Below are positions 60,413 through 64,000 of a stretch of DNA of 64,000 nt, piece by piece; the stretch's first letter is position 1; each line of letters starts with the position of its first letter. The DNA comes from Microvirga solisilvae (GTDB lineage: Bacteria; Pseudomonadota; Alphaproteobacteria; Rhizobiales; Beijerinckiaceae), in NCBI RefSeq assembly GCF_022808595.1, contig NZ_JAKUCN010000002.1, positions 372,001 through 436,000 on the forward strand. The letters run 5' to 3'. A program made the translations under genes and the position numbers. The notes under the pieces were generated by a model that saw nothing but the letters and a program-made list of their open reading frames with translations, was not told the DNA's origin and searched no databases.

Positions 60413-61618
60413 TCAATCCTTCCGCGCGGCCTTCACCTCGGCCTCGCTCGGCATGAACGACGTGCCGTCCTTGTAGGACCAATCCGTCATGCCACCATTC
60501 GCACCCTTGAGCACGAGCTTGCCGACCCAGGCTCCCATGGTGGCCTGATTGTCTAGCCCGCGCATGGTGACGGGGCCGATGACCGTGTCGAACTTCGCAT
60601 CCTCCATCGCCTTGATCAGCGCTTCGGTGTCGGTGGAGCCTGCGCGCTCGATGGTGTCGCGGATCATATAGACCACCATATAACCGAGCAGCGAGCCGAG
60701 GCGCGGCGTGTCGTTGAACTTCGCGCGATAGGCATCGATGAAGGCCTTGTGCTTGGGATCCTTGATCTCGTCCCATGGATAGCCGGTCACGGTCCAGCCT
60801 TCCGGCACTTCATCCTTCAGAGGCAAAAGCCATTCGGGCTCGCCGGTGAGCAGTGAGAGAACAGTTTTCTTCTCGAAGAGGCCGCGCGTGTTGCCCTCGC
60901 GCACGAATTGCGTGAGGTCGGGGCCGAAGAGCACGTTGAAGATGCCCTCGGGCTTGGCCTGCTCCAGCGCGGAGACGGTTGCGCCGGCCTCGATCTTGCC
61001 GAGGGCCGGATATTGCTCGGCGACGATCTCGGCATCGGGGATCTGTTCTTTCAGCAGGCGCTTGAAGGCTCCCGCCGCCGACTGGCCGAATTCGTAATTC
61101 GGCGCGACGATCGCCCAGCGCTTCACGCCTGAGGCCTTGGCCTGCTCCATGAGCATGCCGACCTGCATGGAATTGTTGGGACGAATGCGGAAGGTGTAGC
61201 GGTTGCCCTGCGCCATGGTGATGGCGTCGGTGAGCGGCTCGGCGGCGATGTAGACGATCTTCTTCTGGTTGGCGTAATCCGCCATGGCCACGCCCACATT
61301 GGACAGGAACGAGCCGAAGAGCAGAACCGCGCCTTCGCGGGTCACCAGTTCGTCCGCCACGCGGGTGGCATCGCTCGTGGTTCCGCCGTCGTCGCGGGAG
61401 ACGATCTCGAGCTTGCGGCCGAGAACCCCGCCCTTGGCGTTGATCTCATCGAGCGCCATCTGCCAGCCGCTGCGATAGGGCACGGTGAAGGCCGCCTGCC
61501 GGGCATAGGAATTGAGCTCGCCGAGCTTGATCGAAGCCTGCTGGGCCTGCGCTGCGGGGCTCAGGAGCGCGAGGGATAATCCGAGGGCCAGCCAGCGGGT
61601 CATCGATGCCTTCGTCAT
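60413..61618 (-). CDS. Branched-chain-type ABC transporter, periplasmic binding protein
   Basis: This 401-residue type I binding protein has a signal peptide of ~25 residues (L-A-L-G-L-S-L-A-L-L-S-P-A-A-Q-A). Its mature start I-K-L-G-E-L-N-S-Y is followed by the ligand-contact regions L-F-G-S-F-L-S-N-V and I-A-A-E-P-L-T-D-A. It is of the LivJ/UrtA/amide-binding class. It is the first gene of the transport operon (binding protein, fused permease, LivG, LivF). Divergent from an amidase gene, which may point to amide substrates. Confidence 0.87.
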   Translation of the reverse strand: MTKASMTRWLALGLSLALLSPAAQAQQASIKLGELNSYARQAAFTVPYRSGWQMALDEINAKGGVLGRKLEIVSRDDGGTTSDATRVADELVTREGAVLLFGSFLSNVGVAMADYANQKKIVYIAAEPLTDAITMAQGNRYTFRIRPNNSMQVGMLMEQAKASGVKRWAIVAPNYEFGQSAAGAFKRLLKEQIPDAEIVAEQYPALGKIEAGATVSALEQAKPEGIFNVLFGPDLTQFVREGNTRGLFEKKTVLSLLTGEPEWLLPLKDEVPEGWTVTGYPWDEIKDPKHKAFIDAYRAKFNDTPRLGSLLGYMVVYMIRDTIERAGSTDTEALIKAMEDAKFDTVIGPVTMRGLDNQATMGAWVGKLVLKGANGGMTDWSYKDGTSFMPSEAEVKAARKD

Positions 61619-61773
61619 GATATCTTTCCTGTTTCAAGGATGGGCGAGGATGTAGGGCCAATCCTGGCCGGAAGAAAGTCCAAACTGCCAAGCTTCGCGG
61701 AATCATGCCTTGCCTGGGTCAGGGGAGGAATGACACATTCGCGGCCCTCGTTCCCTCATGCCCCTGAGGTCTC

Positions 61774-62967
61774 ATGCTTCTCGATGCCGATCCCGCTCGC
61801 GCCTTCATGCCCTATCCTGCCGCCGTCGTGCCCCATGCCGCAAGCGGCCCGCTCTCGGGCCTAACCTTCGCGGCCAAGGACCTGTTCGACGTGGCAGGCT
61901 ACCCGACGAGCGCCGGATCGCCACACATGCTGGCCATGTCCGGCATCAAGACCCGCACGGCTCCGACCGTCCAAAAGCTCCTCGATGCGGGGGCGCGGCT
62001 CGTGGGCAAGACGATCACGGACGAGCTGGCCTTTTCCATGAGCGGCAAGAACGCCCATTTCGGCACCCCGGTGAATGGCGGCGCGCCGGGCCGCATTCCA
62101 GGCGGCTCCTCCTCGGGTTCGGCAGCGGCCGTTTCCAACGGGCTCTGCGATTTTGCCCTTGGCACCGATACGGGTGGCTCGGTACGCGCGCCGGCCAGCC
62201 ATTGCGGCCTCTTCGGTATCCGCCCCACCCATGGGCGCGTGAGCCTGGAGCTCTGCCACGATCTCGCACCCTCCTTCGACACCTGCGGCTACTTCACCCG
62301 CGACGGCGATACATTCATGCGGGTGGGCGAGGTTCTGCTCGGGATCGACGATAATCCCGTCTCGCCCCAGCCGAAGCTCCTTCTGGCGAAGGATGCCTTC
62401 GGCCTTTTAAGCCCGGATGTGCGGGAAACTCTTGCACCGGCGATCAAGGGGATCGAGGCGCTGCTCGGTGCCTATGAGAACGTGACGGCCGCGACCGAGG
62501 GCTTTACGGCTCTCTACTGGACCATGCGCTACATCCAGAGCCGCGAGGCCTGGGGCGTCGATGGGCCGATGATCGAGCGCTATCATCCACCCCTGGGGCC
62601 GGGCGTGGCGGATCGGTTCGAATTCTCGCGCGGCGTCACCGATGCCCAGGTGACCGAGGCGCAGGTGATTCGCAGCGCCTTCCGGGCGCGGTTCAACGCC
62701 CTGCTGCCCCGGGACACGGTACTGATTCTTCCCACCATGCCCGATGTGGCGCCGCTGCTCTCCGAGAGCGACGAGGCGCTCAACGATTACCGCAACAACG
62801 CATTGAACCTGCTCTGCCTGTCGGTGCTTTCCGGCCTGCCGCAGGTCTCGATTCCGCTCGCCTCACGCCTCGGTGCGCCTTTCGGGCTCTCCATCATGGG
62901 ACCGGCAGGCTCTGATTTGAGCCTCGTGGCCTTGGCAAAGCGCATCGCGGCTGCAGCTAAGGCCTGA
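61774..62967 (+). CDS. Amidase (amidase-signature family)
   Basis: This 397-residue enzyme has the Ser-cisSer-Lys triad pattern: K35 in F-A-A-K-D-L-F, G-G-S-S-S-G-S-A-A-A near 110 and G-T-D-T-G-G-S-V-R near 130 (nucleophile Ser). It hydrolyses amides to acid and ammonia. It is shorter at the C-terminus than most GatA-type proteins (~470), in keeping with AMI1-like plant-type amidases. ATG 61774 has TGAGG upstream. It diverges from the amide/amino acid importer, so import and hydrolysis may be linked; the substrate is not known. Confidence 0.88.
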   Translation: MLLDADPARAFMPYPAAVVPHAASGPLSGLTFAAKDLFDVAGYPTSAGSPHMLAMSGIKTRTAPTVQKLLDAGARLVGKTITDELAFSMSGKNAHFGTPVNGGAPGRIPGGSSSGSAAAVSNGLCDFALGTDTGGSVRAPASHCGLFGIRPTHGRVSLELCHDLAPSFDTCGYFTRDGDTFMRVGEVLLGIDDNPVSPQPKLLLAKDAFGLLSPDVRETLAPAIKGIEALLGAYENVTAATEGFTALYWTMRYIQSREAWGVDGPMIERYHPPLGPGVADRFEFSRGVTDAQVTEAQVIRSAFRARFNALLPRDTVLILPTMPDVAPLLSESDEALNDYRNNALNLLCLSVLSGLPQVSIPLASRLGAPFGLSIMGPAGSDLSLVALAKRIAAAAKA

Positions 62968-63028
62968 GTGAACCGCTTTCGCCCTGTGCTCGTTAGCGGC
63001 AGGCGCTTCTCTTCCAAAAGGGGACATC

Positions 63029-63910
63029 ATGACCAATCCGACCGTTCACCCTCATATGCCGCATGTGGCGGTGGCGAGCGCCTGCATGCTCGGCGAAGGG
63101 CCCGTGTGGGACGAGCGCTCCAGCACCCTGTTCTGGGTCGACATCAAGAACCCGGCCGTGTGGCGCTATCATCCCGACACCAACGAGCATTCGCGCATTG
63201 CAGCGCCGGAGCGCATCGGCTTCATTGCGCTCACGCCCGATCCGGATGTGGTGGTGGCGGGCTTCAAATCGGGCCTTGGCCGCTTCAACCTGAAGACAGG
63301 TGCGGTGGAGCCTATCGTTGCGCCGGAGAAGGATTTGCCCGGCAACCGCATCAACGATGGTTACGTCGGTCCCGATGGCGCGATCTATTTCGGTACCATG
63401 CATGATGACGAGACGGACGAGAGCGGATCGTTCTGGCGCTGGGACGGCAAGGAGCTGAGCCAGTTCCATTCCGGTTTCATCGTCACCAACGGCCCCGCCT
63501 TCAGTCATGACGGGCAGGTGCTCTACGGCACCGATTCCGTGAACGGCACGATCTACGCTTTCGACGCGAATGACGGGCAGATCGGCGAGCACCGCCGCTT
63601 CGTTCAGTTCGAGAAGGGCTGGGGCCATCCCGACGGCATGGCGGTCGATGCGGAGGGTTATGTGTGGGTGTGTCATTGGGGCGGATCGCGCATCACGCGC
63701 TTCGCGCCCGACGGATCGGTGGAGCGCACCGTGCCGGTGCCGACCGCGCAGGTGACGAAATGCGCCTTCGGCGGACCGGACCTGACGACGCTCTACATCA
63801 CCACCGCCGCTATCGGCCATGATCCGCATGTGGATCCCATGGCGGGTCATCTCTTCAAGGTCGAGACCGGCGGCATCCGCGGACTCAAGACCAAAATCTT
63901 CGAAGGATGA
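63029..63910 (+). CDS. SMP-30/gluconolactonase-family lactonase
   Basis: This 293-residue six-bladed beta-propeller lactonase has L-G-E-G-P-V-W-D-E-R with the metal-binding Glu near 19, N-R-I-N-D-G with the Asn/Asp ligands near 107-110, N-G-P-A-F and H-P-D-G-M-A-V-D-A-E-G near 200-210 with the catalytic Asp. Such enzymes open sugar lactones (gluconolactone, L-arabinonolactone and others). AGGGGAC precedes the start. An aldose 1-epimerase gene starts four bases after the stop, so both belong to a sugar oxidation operon that continues past the window. Confidence 0.9.
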   Translation: MTNPTVHPHMPHVAVASACMLGEGPVWDERSSTLFWVDIKNPAVWRYHPDTNEHSRIAAPERIGFIALTPDPDVVVAGFKSGLGRFNLKTGAVEPIVAPEKDLPGNRINDGYVGPDGAIYFGTMHDDETDESGSFWRWDGKELSQFHSGFIVTNGPAFSHDGQVLYGTDSVNGTIYAFDANDGQIGEHRRFVQFEKGWGHPDGMAVDAEGYVWVCHWGGSRITRFAPDGSVERTVPVPTAQVTKCAFGGPDLTTLYITTAAIGHDPHVDPMAGHLFKVETGGIRGLKTKIFEG

Positions 63911-63914
63911 TGCC

Positions 63915-64000
63915 ATGACGATTGAACGATTTGGTTCTGTCGGCGGAGAAGACGTCTTTCAGATCACGCTCACCGGGCCCGATGGCGTTACGATGCGCGT
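63915..64000 (+). CDS. Aldose 1-epimerase (5' end only)
   Basis: The frame from ATG 63915 is open to the window edge and encodes 28 full residues: M-T-I-E-R-F-G, G-G-E-D-V-F-Q-I-T-L, then G-P-D-G-V-T-M-R. The strand of the form F-x-I-T-L-x-x-x-x-G-V-x-M-R-V is the usual N-terminal start of GalM-type aldose mutarotases. It follows the lactonase by four bases. Only this start is visible, so the assignment rests on 28 residues and context. Confidence 0.6.
   Translation, partial: MTIERFGSVGGEDVFQITLTGPDGVTMR

Overview
The window is 64 kb of a GC-rich chromosome from an alphaproteobacterium. It is most likely in the Hyphomicrobiales (Rhizobiales), and it has a Microvirga/Bosea/Methylobacterium-like feel. 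The evidence is the gene families (IolC fused to DUF2090, an RpiR-type inositol regulator with a GGAA-N6-TTCC operator, Frc-type sugar ABC transporters, adrenodoxin-type ferredoxin) and the palindromic repeats between genes. The genus is inference. Nearly all genes are dense, GC-rich and typical of a metabolically versatile soil or plant-associated heterotroph. I found no phage, transposase, integrase, CRISPR array or rRNA.

Layout. 1-4.9 kb: 3' end of an rsuA-type pseudouridine synthase, a TerC/YjbE membrane protein, tRNA-Arg(CCG), a MarR regulator with an MFS transporter, a small secreted protein and a PilZ protein. 4.9-17.2 kb: a nearly complete myo-inositol catabolic locus. It holds iolB-iolE-iolD-iolC(DUF2090) on the minus strand, divergent iolG, an RpiR-type repressor, a three-gene sugar/inositol ABC importer and a second Gfo/Idh/MocA dehydrogenase. 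Palindromes matching GGAA-N6-TTCC lie in both control regions. 17.4-26 kb: recQ coupled to a BaiN/HI0933-type flavoprotein, a CAP-domain lipoprotein, an SLC13 permease with TrkA-C domains, an EamA exporter and an unknown secreted protein. 26-31.7 kb: ribA-type GTP cyclohydrolase II, L-lactate permease, an M20 amidohydrolase and an O-antigen-ligase-like membrane protein.

31.9-37.6 kb: a valine catabolic set (mmsB, an 88-aa membrane protein, isobutyryl-CoA dehydrogenase, mmsA, divergent LysR), interrupted by an AT-richer orphan gene. MmsA is also the IolA reaction, so it closes the inositol pathway encoded 20 kb away. 37.6-39.2 kb: transaldolase and an isochorismatase-fold hydrolase. 39.3-45.7 kb: a lysine degradation locus with L-lysine 6-dehydrogenase, piperideine-6-carboxylate (antiquitin-type) dehydrogenase, an unexplained TPP enzyme, a divergent Lrp regulator and a coupled FAD oxidoreductase. 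46-50.5 kb: ugpBAEC, the glycerol-3-phosphate importer, behind a three-repeat PHO box. 50.6-55.3 kb: a HAL/PAL-family ammonia-lyase, a small secreted Cys protein, a RimJ-like acetyltransferase, and a carbamoylase/allantoate-amidohydrolase operon carrying two tandem duplicate GNAT genes. 55.5-56.9 kb: ferredoxin and its NADP reductase. 57-61.6 kb: a branched-chain amino acid/amide-type ABC importer with LivH and LivM fused. 61.8-64 kb: an amidase, an SMP-30/gluconolactonase and the start of an aldose 1-epimerase.

The common theme is uptake and breakdown of inositol, amino acids, amides and phosphodiester products. Many operon joints use 1-4 nt stop/start overlaps (ATGA, GTGA, TGATG). The gaps between operons carry three families of palindromic repeats. 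No obviously unprecedented system is visible. The most worthwhile leads are the lysine locus with its TPP enzyme and oxidoreductase, the coupled tandem GNATs, the orphan gene inside the valine locus, and the directly readable operators.
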